Assembly (NCBI GenBank): GCA_030323885.1
Contig: CM059187.1
Span: 132,892,029 to 132,956,028 of the forward strand
Direction: 5' to 3'
DNA length: 64,000 nt
Source: Branchipolynoe longqiensis
Lineage: Eukaryota; Annelida; Polychaeta; Phyllodocida; Polynoidae
The notes beneath the pieces were generated by a model, which saw only the letters and a list, made by a program, of their open reading frames with translations, ran no database searches and had not been told where the DNA came from. Of the stretch, positions 42,851-54,830 are shown one piece after another (position 1 is the stretch's first letter; every line of letters starts with the position of its first letter). Made by a program: the position numbers and the translations under genes.

Positions 42851-44110
42851 ATTAATATTATATAAATATGGTATAAAGATTTGATATGTATAATGATACT
42901 TTGATAATAACCTATATCCTTACCCTATTTCCACATAATGGCGGAGCAACCCAGACTAGAAAGTGCACCCACCACCCAAAAGACCGAATCCTAGATGCTA
43001 GGCCCACGACCTTGCAAATACACTCAAATAGCCACTGACCCTATACCGGAATAGCAGCCTGCGCACTGGAACCTCCCTCCGTAGTCTCAGCTGGTCCGGT
43101 TTATCGAAAGCATAGGCAATATCAGGCGCACGGCTCGAAAAAAAATGTGGTGTACAAATAAAATTACGCGATATAGTTTGTCAGCACGCTGCAACTCAGA
43201 GTTCTGTGATTGGTTGAAAGATTTTCGTATAGTTTGTGTTGAGGGGTGATGGGGTGGGTATTGTTGGGTGTGGTGGGCGCTGCACGTCTGCGTCGAGCGC
43301 TGTGCGTCAGAGCGGGTTGTGTGTGTGTTTGGGGGGGGGGGGTTAAGGGTTCCATCCCGAAGGGCCGGGGACTCCGAAGGAAGACGCTGAGTATTGAGCG
43401 GCAGCGGGCGGGCGCGTCGAGGGGAGGGGACCCTTACCGTCGTTAGCCGCACATGGCGTCTCCCTGTCGACCTTCCACATCAGTAACCAACATGCACCAC
43501 CCACTCGCGCCACCACCCAAAACCCACCGCCCAACAAACGCCATCACACGTCCAAAAGCACCACCGCCCACAGCAAGGACCTCCTATTGATACAAGGCCG
43601 GGGACCACTGCTAACATTATTCACTCAGAAGCAACCCCCAACCACCCGCCTACCTCAAAATCACAAATAACACAGGCGTTTTGAGCGGAGGAGGTGTGGT
43701 GCCAAACATACCTCTCCCTCCCCCACCCCCACTCCCACCCCCTCATATTCTACAGCCCATCCCTCCACCTAAAACGCACCTCATTTTCAAATTGCTGTTT
43801 TCGTTTAGAGGTTGGGTGCCGCCTTTTGTTTATCGTGAACCATGAATCGGTGAGGTGTGGGGCACGCAACTGTACGGGGTTGTGTTGTGGCTTGCAGTGG
43901 AGAAGGGTTGAATCAATTGGTATAGTTGTTATATAACATTGTGACTATTTATATTTGAGTGTGAATGGGTATGTATGTTATAGCTGGTGGGAAAGAGTTT
44001 GTGTAATGGATTTGATAGGGGTATTGATTGGGGTGGTGTTGTAAAGTAAGAGTTGATTAATAGAAGTGAATGAAATAAGGGGAATTAAATGTGTGTTATG
44101 GGGTAGTAGG
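42851..44110. other. No gene seen
   Basis: Mixed sequence; G-poor C-rich patch at 43440-43760, C-poor patch at 43940-44110. Short frames only. Confidence 0.4.
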
Positions 44111-44127
44111 GGGTGGGGGGGGGGGGT

Positions 44128-44164
<37 letters not shown>

Positions 44165-44396
44165 ATGTTATGATATTAAAATGAGTTAGAGTTGATAAAT
44201 TCGGTAGATAGCGTGAGTCCTACACGATGCGAATGTTGGAGTAGCATAAAACGTGAGCTCGGTATCCGGGGTCGAGTTCACACTAAAATGACATAAACCA
44301 CAGTAAACATGTCACAGGGGAATCCCAATACCAGGAACTCGAACGAGCATTATATGAATAGGGCCAGGACTGTTAGAACTGTGTGGACGGGGGGGG

Positions 44397-44441
<45 letters not shown>

Positions 44442-44473
44442 ATGGGGACTGGGGGGGACGGGGGGGGGGGGGG
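44111..44473 (+). repeat. Long poly-G tracts
   Basis: Near-continuous G at 44117-44163 (broken by one T) and 44391-44473 (runs up to about 40). A third lies at 45530-45553. Homopolymers of this length are unusual and may be sequencing or assembly artefacts. Confidence 0.9.
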
Positions 44474-44510
44474 ATAGGGTCGCGCCGAGCGCGTGGTGCA
44501 GTGAGTGGCC

Positions 44511-44632
44511 TGATTTCCCAGTGGGGCAGCACTATACAGTCGCCACGAGTGTGCACTACCACAAGTCGGTACTTGCCCTGATATGACCTGAAATGTTGTC
44601 AGTACGTAAACCTCCAACAACCAACACACCTG
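44511..44632 (+). mobile_element. SINE-A 3' half
   Basis: GCCTGATTTCCCAGTGGGGC to CAGTACGTAAACCTCC. The 5' half is replaced by G-rich sequence. Confidence 0.85.
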
Positions 44633-45069
44633 TCTGACATGGTGTAAAATAAGTCACACCAAATCTCAATGGGGCAAGGGGGGGACAGGGGGGGGGGGTG
44701 GGGCGAAGGGGGCAAGTCAGTGGCCTGTGCCTGGGATGGACGGCGCTGTTGGGAGATGTTTCTAAGGAGAGGCGAGGGGTGGGGGAGAGGATGGGAGTGG
44801 GGGGGGGGTATATTAGCAGGTAGTATTAGATAAAATGTGGGAGGGGAGAAGGGTTTGGTGTGGTGATGGTTGTTAAAGAGTTGAATTGATGTTGTATTGG
44901 GTTTAGGAGTTAGGTAGGATGATGGGTTTGGGGGTATTGTTAATAATGTGAGTGAGGGGGGGACTGTATGGGAATAAGATGTTTTAAGAGAGAAGAAAGA
45001 ACCGTATACACTGTCACTGAGTGTCAGCAACGAGTAGATCTAATATCTGTACCAATACAGTATGCACCT

Positions 45070-45510
45070 TAGTGACACCCAAATGCTGTCCCTTCCAACT
45101 CCAGCTATCACACAAACACACCTCAGACAGCCCCTCACTCACACAGCAAACCCCCAACCCACCCACACCACTACCACAAACCCTAGCACCGCGAGCGACC
45201 AAACATCCCAACAGGCCAACCCAAACCCACCCACCTATTTCAGGGGGGCCGGTAGTCGCCCTGATCCACACCATACCTATAAAGTACGATAAACGATACC
45301 AACCCCACCATACCACCGCCCACGCCACAGGGGCCCAAACCACACCCCAATCATCTACCACAACCCATCCCACCACACCACACCCCATCACAGCACAACC
45401 CACCCCGACCCACCCCATCCCACCCCCCAACAACTCACACCACACACCTCAATCGCACACCACACACAACCACAACACGCCCAGCCCTGCCACGTACCAC
45501 ACCCTATTCT
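45070..45510 (+). other. Block nearly without G
   Basis: C/A-rich sequence (ACCCACCCACACCACTACC and similar) with few G. It is the strand-opposite of the C-poor blocks. No gene. Confidence 0.8.
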
Positions 45511-46659
45511 CAGGGGAATGAAGGGGATAGGGGGGGGGGGGGGGGGGGGGGGGAGGAGTTAATAATAAAAATCCAACCCAACCACCACACACACCCTATC
45601 CCACTCAATACACCACACCACAAACCACACGCCAAAAACTGTAAATGTTTTGTTATTTTTGAAATAATGGATTAAAAAGATATACGGGGGACGGTTAAGG
45701 CCAGGAGTGGGGGGGGGGGAAGAAGGGGAGTGGCGTGAAGGGGGGGGAGCTGGGACGGGGGGGGGGGGGGTGGAAGGGGTGGGGGCTTGAGGTACGGGGG
45801 CACGGGTGGAGCGCGTCAGGGGCGGGACAGTCCACCCGGGGGGGCGTACCCCACCCTTCCACACCACACTCACACACACACCTGACCACACTAACGATAA
45901 ACCCAACCCTAGCATAAAAAGATTCAATCCCGTACTAGACAGTACAGGGGTAAAACAACACACCATTCCAAAAGCTAGCGAATAAATTTTCGACAAGCAT
46001 GGGACAATAGATAGAGTGACTATAGTCCAACCATCATAACGAAAAGCAAACAACTACTATTACAATAAAGATATTAATTTACAACCTCAACTTAAGATTG
46101 GAAAAAAAAAATACGACAAATAGTTAACTAAGATATCACACACACTGAAAATCGAAGGTGTTCTACAAGCCCCCATCTTGTCTTTTTGATTATTCTCATA
46201 TTTGTTTTGTATATGTGAGGTTTTGAGAAAATGTTGTGTAACACAATCTGTGCAAATATATGTCCATTATTGATCCTGGAACCTACAGTTTCTAATTCCT
46301 GTCTCATACGAAAGCTATTTTTGCCAAGTATTTTTATAATAGTATTTTGGGAATTGTGATAGGTTGTAATGTTAGTTTGAAAGTTTAAGGGTGGAATATT
46401 TTTATAGTAAAAAAACCAGAAATAAATGGTGGTGAGAGTAATGGAAATAACAAAATAAAAAAAATAAAATAATATAAAAAAAACAAGAGAAAATTGCAAA
46501 AGAGAATAAATCAAAATTAAAATACGAATAATAAAAAAACAATCACGCTCACCACACCTACAATCACATTAAACCCCACAAGCCCACAAGCAACCGAACA
46601 CCCGACCGGAGACCCTACCCACCCCACCCCACCCACACCGCACCATCCCACCCACACCA
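45511..46659. other. No gene seen
   Basis: Poly-G at 45530-45553, G-rich patches at 45700-45790, then A-rich DNA with little G. Nothing recognised. Confidence 0.4.
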
Positions 46660-46690
46660 CTGATAGGATGTAAAACAACAACCAAACAAA
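46660..46690 (+). mobile_element. SINE-A tail fragment
   Basis: TGATAGGATGTAAAACAACA followed by ACCAAACAAAG. Confidence 0.6.
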
Positions 46691-47109
46691 GCACACCCAC
46701 CACCATGCTGTCTGACGGCGCCCCGTATATGGACCTTTTACTACAATGCTAATGCCCGCAGGTCGATAGTCTCATGTCAACACAAACCCCCTGGCGGGGA
46801 GTCTGTACATAGGCTCCGACGGCAAGAACTGATGTAGCTGTCTTAATATATGGGTATCTGTTTTGTAAGGGAAATGGTGGGTGTTTATGGAAGGGGGGGG
46901 GGTTGAGTAGGATGTGTGTATGTTTGGAGATGGGGTGTGTAGAATAGTGAGTTAGAAGGGGGGGGGGTGGGTAATAGTGGATTTAGATATTTGAGATGTT
47001 TTTGGTTGGTGTGTGGTGAGGGATTGATGGGGGTGGTTATGATAATTGGATTTTGGGGGGGTATTTATTTTGATATTAATAGGAAAGTGTTTAATGAATT
47101 TGTAATGTG
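46691..47109. other. No gene; C-poor from 46850
   Basis: Normal to 46840, then C-depleted up to the border of an inverted SINE-A whose 3' end is missing. Confidence 0.5.
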
Positions 47110-47377
47110 AACAACTTTCATGATGACTTTATAGTTCTGTCCCACTGGGAAACTAGGCCACTGGCACCATGACCTGATATCCCACTCAGTCACATTATCC
47201 TGACACTGAGCCAACCAGTCCCTGCACTATCCTATTAATGCCAAACACCTGGCTAGGAAGTGACAAGTATCCATTTTTAAGTCATTGGTTTGACTCGACC
47301 AGGGTTCAAACCCACGACCGCACAATCTACCAGCACGGGAGACGGACGCTCTAACTCATTCGGCCATCCTGTCTGGT
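47110..47377 (-). mobile_element. SINE-A, head L, 3' end missing
   Basis: CATGATGACTTTATAGTTCT to the head ending GGCCATCCTGTCTGGT. The tail side runs into C-poor sequence. Confidence 0.88.
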
Positions 47378-48174
47378 TATGCTAGTTAAAAGATAACACT
47401 TTTTTATTGTCGGTACATTCGTTGATTAAGCGAGGGAAATTTCAATCGCGGGAAATTTGTCTTCCTCATTCCACTGCTCCTTGCCCTATCCTAATAATCC
47501 TGAGCACCAGGCTAGGTAGCGACAAGTGTTCGAATCCCATGACCTACCAAAGATTAAATTAATTGAAATGAAAGCGAAAAACAGAGCAGACCAGTTAATT
47601 CACCCATACTCATAACTCAGGGATTAAGACTTTTTTTTCTTTTTTTTCCCACTGAGATGCAGTTTATTCAGTGAGTAATGCCTTTTGTCAGTGCCAGAGC
47701 ACTGGTCTTCCTGTCATTCAGTACAATTTGTTGGTACATAAATGAAACTGTCAGTTGCCATAATAACCAAATGCAAATCCTGTTCAATAATAAAAGTATT
47801 ATACATGATATAAATGAACTATTAGTTGCAATCGTAACTGCATACAATTCCAGTTCAAGACAAGTATTATGCATTTGGTGAATATGCATCACATGGTATT
47901 GCATGATTCTAGAATTTTCTTTAAACATTTATTTCTTCCTTTGTTTTTCTCTCATCTTTTTCAAAAAGATATAACATATCTCCAATACACATATATATAG
48001 TGTAAATATGCAAATCAGTGGATCCAATCACAAATACCAAATGTGAGAAACCTGGCCATTGTTGGATCCTATCACAAGTGTTTTTTACTATGTGGCCTAA
48101 TGAATGGATCGGAAGTCTGAGATCGTTGAGGGGACTTACATCTGGCAGGTTTTATGTTAATTTCAAGGAAACTG
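47378..48174. other. No gene; SINE body trace
   Basis: CTTGCCCTATCCTAATAATC then CTGAGCACCAGGCTAGGTAG near 47469-47510 is a SINE-A body piece (minus). The rest is AT-rich without recognised features. Confidence 0.45.
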
Positions 48175-48183
48175 TTAGGTACT

Positions 48184-48721
48184 CAATCAATCAATCAATA
48201 GTTCCATCCTCTAGTCGAGGGTTGGATGCAATGGTTCTCCACTTGTCCCGATGTTGTGCTGTTCTGATAGACTGTGAATAATTCAAGCCTGTCCACTGTG
48301 AAATATTTGTAAACCATGATGTTCTTGGTCTCCCTCTCCCTCTGCTGCCATTCACCTTCCCTTCCAACAATGTACGGTATATTGAACTCTGACGAATGAT
48401 GTGGCCAAAATAAATAAGTTTCTTTGTCTGTATAGTGGCAAACAAGCTTTTCTTATTTTTAATTTTTCTGAGAACTTCTTTGTTGGTGATCTTCTTTGTC
48501 CATGATATTTTCATCATCCTTCGATAAGTCCACATCTCCAATGCTGCTAATCGTTTGTACATTTTCTTAGAGATTGTCCATGTCTCTGCCCCATACATTA
48601 GAGTAGACCATACATAACACTGAAGAATACGCTTCCTTGTTTGTATTAATATCTTACTTGATGTTAACACTCTATTCATTTTGGAGAATGTTGTTCGGGC
48701 TATTGTTATCCTTCTTTTAAT
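48184..48721 (-). mobile_element. Non-LTR retrotransposon 3' end, LINE-1 family, 9-bp TSD
   Basis: TTAGGTACT at 48175-48183 and 48722-48730 brackets the insert. It encodes the same post-RT module as the copy at 26035 (LMYGAETWTISKKMYKRL) in one frame to the stop, with (TCAA)n at the 3' end. Near-identical to that copy but without its 2-base deletion. The RT domain is truncated away. Confidence 0.93.
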
Positions 48722-48815
48722 TTAGGTACTATGTGTTGGAAAAAGGTGTAGTAAGGGTGGGGTAGGGCTGGGAAAGGAATCAGTGATGTGTTTAATTAAA
48801 ATGAAAACGATTTCC

Positions 48816-49176
48816 TTAAAGCTGCATAGTCCGATGAAATCATCAAATTTTCAAAACCAAAACAGTGATCTAAATTTGATTCTACATATCTAGCTTAGGT
48901 ACTGATGCACTTATTAAGCATTTGTCACCACACAGAAGGGAATGGTGAGGTAATTGCATGGATCATGTTACTGCAGAATGCTATGGTGTCAAAGTTTTGG
49001 GAAACTTGCCAAAATTAATTTTGCATGGTTGCACTTCAAGTATCTCAAAAGTTAGCCTCTTAAAATAAAAGTTACTTGAAGCTAAAGTAAGTTACATTAT
49101 ATTTATAATGATCAACCTAATCTATTTAGTTCAGACAATTTCTGAAACTCAAAACCATCGGACTATGTAACTTTAA
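48816..49176 (-). mobile_element. MITE-1 copy (361 bp)
   Basis: TTAAAGCTGCATAGTCCGATG to CATCGGACTATGTAACTTTAA. A SINE-A begins at the next base. Confidence 0.87.
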
Positions 49177-49496
49177 AGTGGTCGAATGAGTTAGAGCATC
49201 TGTCTCCCGTGTTGGTAGATTGTGGCTTTGAACCCTGGTCGAGTGAAACCAATGACTTAAAAATTGATACTTGTCGCTTCCTAGCCAGGCGCTTGGCATT
49301 ATTAGGATAGGGCAAGGACTGGTTGGCTCAGTGTCAGGATAATGTGACTGAGTGGGATATCAGTTCATGGTGCTGCCAGCCTGATCTTCCAGTGTGGCAG
49401 CACTATAAAGTCATCATGAGTGCGCACTGTCACAAGTCAGTACCCATGCTGATATGACCTTAGATGTTGCTTGGACGTAAAACAACAACAAACAAC
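49177..49496 (+). mobile_element. SINE-A, head L, slightly 5'-truncated
   Basis: Starts AGTGGTCGAATGAGTTAGAG directly at the MITE-1 end; full body and tail. Confidence 0.9.
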
Positions 49497-49524
49497 ATCA
49501 CATTCTAGGTAGGTGTTGAAAGCA

Positions 49525-50351
49525 CAGAGGGCCCTATAACACTAAGACGGCTCACTCAGCCTGTACTGTGTAATCAAAATGATCAAACCCACCACCTGGT
49601 GCGCTGGCTGTTCTCTTGATTACACAGTTGCTATATTATATGTCATCATCATCATGCTGTCGGTCGCGATGCGACAAAGACTGCTTTCATGACTTGACTG
49701 CCACTCTCCATTTAGCTCTCTGCTGTGAGAGTTGCGTCCATGAGTTGGTCTTAATGTCTCTCAGCTTCAGGTTTCTCTTGATGGTATCTTTGAACCGGAG
49801 ACGGGGGGCTCCCTCTCTTTCTGTAGCCAGAAGACAGTTGAGAATAGAGGATCTGCTTTGGTAGCCTGTCTGATGACATCCTCATGAGGTGTCCAGTCCA
49901 TCGGAGATTCTTTTTGATCAGAAGATCTTCCATAGAGGGCAGCCCCATCCGTTCGAGTATTTCCTTATTTGTCACTTTGTCCTTCCAGGTTAGCCTCATG
50001 ATTGAACGCAGATGTCGCATCATGAAGGAATGCAGCTTTTTCACCTGCTGTCTGTACACTGTCCAGGCCTCGGCTCCGTATAGTAGGGTGTATATATGAA
50101 TGTGAAAGATGTGTGATGATAGTGATGATGATGATGATGATGATGCTGATGATGCGTATTTATTCATGGCAATTTCATATTGATGTGTATGCATACTTAC
50201 CTATATCATGTATAATATAATTGTATGTGTTTACATGTGAAACACCAACCAGCAGCCGGGCTGATCAAACCCACCACAAGGTGGCACTGCAAAATTTACA
50301 TTACCATGGGAGAGATAGGGAGTGAGCTGTCTTAGTGTTATAGGGTCTTTG
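49525..50351. mobile_element. TIR element, CAAAGACC family, copy 2, split by a LINE
   Basis: Inverted relative to 10021-10394: CCCTATAACACTAAGACGGC at the left, TTAGTGTTATAGGGTCTTTG at the right. The interior matches copy 1 on both sides of the LINE at 49642-50089. Confidence 0.88.
49642..50089 (-). mobile_element. Non-LTR retrotransposon 3' end, LINE-2 family
   Basis: On the minus strand it encodes LLYGAEAWTVYRQQVKKL, FMMRHLRSIMRLTWKDKVTN and KNLRWTGHLMRMSSDR, the same module as at 10999 and about 50 bases longer at its 5' side. It ends in (ATG)n at 49642. A one-base difference near 49810 breaks the frame after YRKRG. Inserted in the middle of the TIR element. Confidence 0.9.
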
Positions 50352-50563
50352 GTAATGTATACCACACAATGCAACACAACGCCACATGCAAAACTCTCTG
50401 TTTTTACTTCTTTATCACTGTTTATTGTTTTGTCAATTGTTGCAGATTTCTATTATTTTGGCCCAAGTCCCAAAAGAGAACAACCTGGTTGTTAAAGGTA
50501 CGATGTTGATTAATTCATAACTCTTCTTATTTGACTATGACTAGTTCAATGGAAGTTATCTAC

Positions 50564-50755
50564 CGAACGCCATGACCCAACCGGTAGAGTTCGAATCCCA
50601 GCCGAGTCAAACCAATGACTTATTGAATTGATACTTGCCTGGTCTTACAGTGGGGAAGCACTATAAGGTTGCCATATGTGCGCACTGTCACAAGTTCGTA
50701 ACCGTCCTGATATGACCTTAGATGTTGCTATGACGTTAAACAACAGACAACAACA
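50564..50755 (+). mobile_element. SINE-A, internally deleted
   Basis: GCCATGACCCAACCGGTAGA, GAGTTCGAATCCCAGCC, then GATACTTGCC joined to TGGTCTTACAGTGGGG; tail GACGTTAAACAACAGAC. Confidence 0.85.
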
Positions 50756-50924
50756 ATGGAAGATATCTAAGGTAATTCCGATAAAATACAATTTAATTAA
50801 GTTGACTAAGCCAGACCGGATCGCCGATTCAGTACTTGCTTACCATGTAGCAGATCATAGATTTGAATCCCAGCCAAATCAAAGCATCGACTGAAAGTTT
50901 TATACTCGTTTAACCATTAGGATT

Positions 50925-51015
50925 GGTTCTTGGAGTTTTACATCCTGGCAACATCCCAGGTTATATCCGGACGGGTATCGACTTGTGACAGTCCGCACTC
51001 ATGGAGACTCATGTA
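50925..51015 (-). mobile_element. SINE-A 3' fragment
   Basis: GGAGTTTTACATCCTGGCAA through GACAGTCCGCACTCATGG. Confidence 0.8.
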
Positions 51016-51351
51016 AACCCTACCATCATCACCACCAACAACTACTTACTGCCTTCTATCGCAGCATATGTTATGGCTGGAGTTTAAAATCAGCACTCAT
51101 TCATTCGACATTTCAAAGCAATCCCTCTGATGGTACACTTGGTGACATTGGCTGTCGCTGTAAACATCTGAATCATCACCAGTGGCTGCTATTTCAACAC
51201 TGGTATCTGAGTGGATATTCACCGTAGTGAGTGAGGTACACTGTGTGTCATATAGTAAGGCTGGGTGAGTCACCCCCCCATCCCCTCCTCCTCCCACCCT
51301 CATCACCTCCCCGACCCTATCAATCCACCCCACCCTCATCACCACCCCCGA

Positions 51352-51660
51352 CACCGGACGTGCTGGCTGAATCGGTAGGGCGCAGGTGTGAGTTCAATTC
51401 CCGGTTAGTCAAACCAATGACTTATTAAATTGATACTTGTCACTTCTTAGCCTGGCGTTTGGCAGTAATAGGAGAGGACAAACACTGGTTAGCACAGTAC
51501 CAGGATAATATGAATGTGGGATATTGGGTCATGCTGGCGGTGGCCTGGTTTCGCAGTGGGGGACCACTATTAAGTCGCCATGAGTTCGCACAGTTGCAAG
51601 TCGGTACTGGTTCTTATATTACATTATATGTGTCTAGAGTGTAACATTCCAACACCCAAC
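51352..51660 (+). mobile_element. SINE-A, head A
   Basis: ACCGGACGTGCTGGCTGAAT, body with losses, and a diverged end GTGTCTAGAGTGTAACATTC. Confidence 0.85.
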
Positions 51661-52375
51661 GAAACCATCCTCCCCCAACCTTCTCTAACCTCCATCACCC
51701 CACCCCACCCTCAACAGCTCACCCTACCCTCATCACCTATTCCAATCCACATCACCCACCCCACCCTCAAAACCACATCCCCACTCTCATCACCCCACCT
51801 CACCCTCATCACCCACCCCACCATCATCACCCCACCACAATCTCATCACCCCACCCCGCCCTCATCACCCCACCCCACTCTCATTGCCCCACCCGACTCT
51901 CATCACCCAAGCCCTCACTCATCACCCACCCCATGCTCAACACCCCAGCCCACTCTCATCACCCCACCCCACCCTCATCACCCCACGCCCACTTTCATCA
52001 CCTACCCCACCCTCATCACCCCACCCCACCCTCATCACCCCACCCCACCCTCATCACCCACCCACCCTCATCACCCACCCCATGCTCAACACCCCATCCC
52101 CACTCTCATCACCCCACCCTCATCACCAATACCCCACCCTCATCACCCCACTCCACCCACCCTCATCACCCCACCCCACCCTCATTACCCCACCCCACCC
52201 TCATCACCTGATTCACCCTCATCAACCCACCCCACCCAACCCACCCCACCCTCATCACCCACCCCACCCTCATCACCCACCCCACCCTCATCACCCCACC
52301 CCACCCTCTTCACCCACCCCACCCTCATCACCCCAGTCCCTCTCTCATCACCCCACCCCACCCTCACCAACTAAC
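51661..52375 (+). repeat. 14-15-bp minisatellite
   Basis: CACCCCACCCTCAT units with variants, about 45 in a row. Pro/His/Ser-rich frames are artefacts. Confidence 0.93.
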
Positions 52376-53047
52376 CAACCAATCATCTTCTTCCTCTGCA
52401 TCTTCTCCTCCTTCCTATTCTATCCTTCCAATGTTTCATCCTCTGCGTTTCCTTTGCTTGTTGTTGTTGTTCTTTTTCTTCTTCAAATTGTTATAAATAT
52501 GTAACAGAATTGACATTGAAAGTGAAAAATAGAAGGCATGCACACTTATGTGTTTTTTTTGTAATACTAAAATGGAAAAACAAGTCATCGGGTCAAACTA
52601 GGTGTTGCCTAGTGAGCGCGGTACAGACCTTAATGTGACCACAACAAACACACACACACACCCAATTGTCTGTATATTTGTAAAAGTGTTAAAAAAAACC
52701 CTGCAATGAACTATCTCAGAATAAAGCACTTTCAATAAACAGATTGGTCCTATTGTGAAGTTCCAGTCCCTTTTATTTTGTTCTACCCATATGCACACCC
52801 GCATACATACACACCCACATGCATGCACAACCACATACATGCACACCCGCATTGATATTTCTGTGGGAAAGCTATTGCCAATGCCGTGGCGCTAATCTTT
52901 CTATATTGAATGCACTTTGCAATTAACATTGAGTATTACACAAGAGTTAGGGGGGGGGGGGGGAGTCGGTGACTGATGTAGAGTATGCCCCGTTATTAAC
53001 ATGATCAACGATTATTAACATTAGTAATAAAGTATTCATAAGGACAA
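52376..53047. other. No gene seen
   Basis: Ordinary sequence with CA repeats at 52640 and 52795-52850 and a G-run at 52951. Confidence 0.4.
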
Positions 53048-53290
53048 CGACCGGACACGGTGGCCGAATCGGGAGAGCGCAGGCTTCCCGCGCGGAAGGT
53101 CGGGAGTTCGAATCCAGGCCTAGTCAAACCAATGACTTATACAATTGATAAGTGTTGCTACCTGGCCTAGCACTCGGCATTAATAGGATAGGACAAGTAC
53201 CAGTTAGCTAAGGATCAGGATAATGTGACTGATTAGGATATTGGATCATGGTACCGGTGGCCTGATCTCCTGGTGGGTAAGCACTGGAAG
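53048..53290 (+). mobile_element. SINE-A, head A, 3' end missing
   Basis: GACCGGACACGGTGGCCGAA to CTGGTGGGTAAGCACTGGAAG. Confidence 0.88.
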
Positions 53291-53292
53291 GT

Positions 53293-53366
53293 TGGCAGTT
53301 AGATTCCCGGTCGAGTCAAACCAAAGACTTATTAAATTGATGCTTTTCACTTTATAGCCTGGCAAC
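53293..53366 (+). mobile_element. SINE-A fragment (box B to body)
   Basis: TTAGATTCCCGGTCGAGTCA to CTTTATAGCCTGGC. Confidence 0.7.
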
Positions 53367-53635
53367 AAGTTGGTTGTGGAAATCCTCTATTGTATCTTTT
53401 CCACAGAGCAAGTTGCAACATGAGCTGTGACCCACAACATTAGTTCTTGCCGCAAGCATCAGAGGGCGCGTTGGTGGTGGAAATCGCCTATCGTGAATAC
53501 TTGTGACGGACCTGGACGACTTCCGGTTACTGTATGCCGCCATTGTAGGGTGACGTGCCAGTGACAAGGAGACTGCTTCCTCCAGGTTCTCGTATCACGT
53601 GACTAATACAGGTGTTGTGAGGTCAAATACTGGGG

Positions 53636-53790
53636 TGGGTGGGGAGGTGGGGAGGTGGGGGGGGTGGTGAGGTGCGGAGGTGGGGAAGGTGGGGACGGTG
53701 GGCAGGTGGGGAGGTGGGCAAGGTGGGGAGGTGGGGAGGTGGGGAGGTGGGCAAGGTGGGGAGGTGGGGAGGTGGGGACGTGGGGAGCAG
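53636..53790 (+). repeat. GTGGGGAG minisatellite
   Basis: Units GTGGGGAG and GTGGGCAAG, 8-9 bases. Confidence 0.9.
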
Positions 53791-53835
53791 GTGTGTGTGT
53801 AGTTTACACGTGATTTACTTGTCAGACCCGTGTGT

Positions 53836-54170
53836 GACTGGACGCAGTGGGCGAATCGGTAGGGCGCAGGCTCCCCGCGCGGAAGGTCGGGTCTTCGAAT
53901 CCAGGCCTAGTCAAGCCAATGATTTATCAAATTGATACTTGTTGCTTCCTGGCCTAGCGCTCGGCATTAATAGGATAGGACAAGGACCGGTTAGCTTAGG
54001 ATCAGGATAATGTGACTGAGTAGGATATTGGATCATGGTACCTGTCGCCTGATCTCCTGGTGGGTAAGCACTGAGTCGCCATGAGTGGACACTGTTTTCA
54101 GAAGTCGGTACCCATCCTGATATGACCATAGATGTTGCTAGGATGTAAAACACCAAGAAGCAAAACAAAA
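53836..54170 (+). mobile_element. SINE-A, head A
   Basis: GACTGGACGCAGTGGGCGAA through the body to GTTGCTAGGATGTAAAAC and a CAA tail. Confidence 0.92.
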
Positions 54171-54244
54171 TGATCTCCATGTGTTGGAGCGGACAGCAGT
54201 GTGGTGGGTGTGGTGGTGGTTGGGATGCTTAGAGGGAATGAGGT

Positions 54245-54307
54245 TGGTTGTTTGTTGTTGGAGTTTTACGTCCTGGCAACAAATAAAGTCATATCAGGAC
54301 GGGGAGA
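54245..54307 (-). mobile_element. SINE-A tail-only insertion with 9-bp TSD
   Basis: GAATGAGGT at 54236-54244 and 54308-54316 flanks TGGTTGTTTGTTGTTGGAG...ATATCAGGACGGGGAGA. Confidence 0.88.
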
Positions 54308-54474
54308 GAATGAGGTCAACATTGTCAGTTGTCGAGCATCGCCAATACCGGCGCGGTATGAAGTTTGCATTCATTTGCCGCTAGAATTGAGGTCTGTGTT
54401 GCCGGGCTATTGTAAACACATTTAATCCGAAAGCACATTCTTTGCTCTGAACTCCCCGTGGAGTGCATTGGTGA

Positions 54475-54532
54475 TTGGGGTTTTATGTCCTCGGAACATT
54501 TGAAGTTATATATCAGGACAGGACATTGATTA
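54475..54532 (-). mobile_element. SINE-A tail-only fragment
   Basis: TTGGGGTTTTATGTCCTCGG to TATATCAGGACAGGA. A short CATTG on both sides may be the TSD. Confidence 0.7.
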
Positions 54533-54561
54533 GTGAGGGAACGCATACCCGACATATTTGT

Positions 54562-54830
54562 GTGTTGTTGTTTTACGTCCTAGCAACATCTAAGATCATA
54601 TCAGGCGGGTACCGACTTGTGACAGTGCGCAATCATAGCAACTTTATAGTGCTGCCCACTGAAAAATCAGGCCGCTGGCACCATGGCCTGATATCCCACT
54701 CAATCACATTATCCTGACACTGAGCTATCCAGTCCTTGCCCTATCCTATTAATGCCGAGCGCCAGGCTAGGAAGTGACAAGTATAACATTTTAAGTCATT
54801 GGTTTGACTCGACCGGGAATCATACTGTAC
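54562..54830 (-). mobile_element. SINE-A, tRNA head mostly missing
   Basis: GTTGTTGTTTTACGTCCTAG to TTTGACTCGACCGGGAATC. Confidence 0.9.

Noticed and set aside
51580..52504. Long Pro/His/Ser frames
   Set aside because: Translation of the CACCCCACCCTCAT minisatellite in several frames at once.
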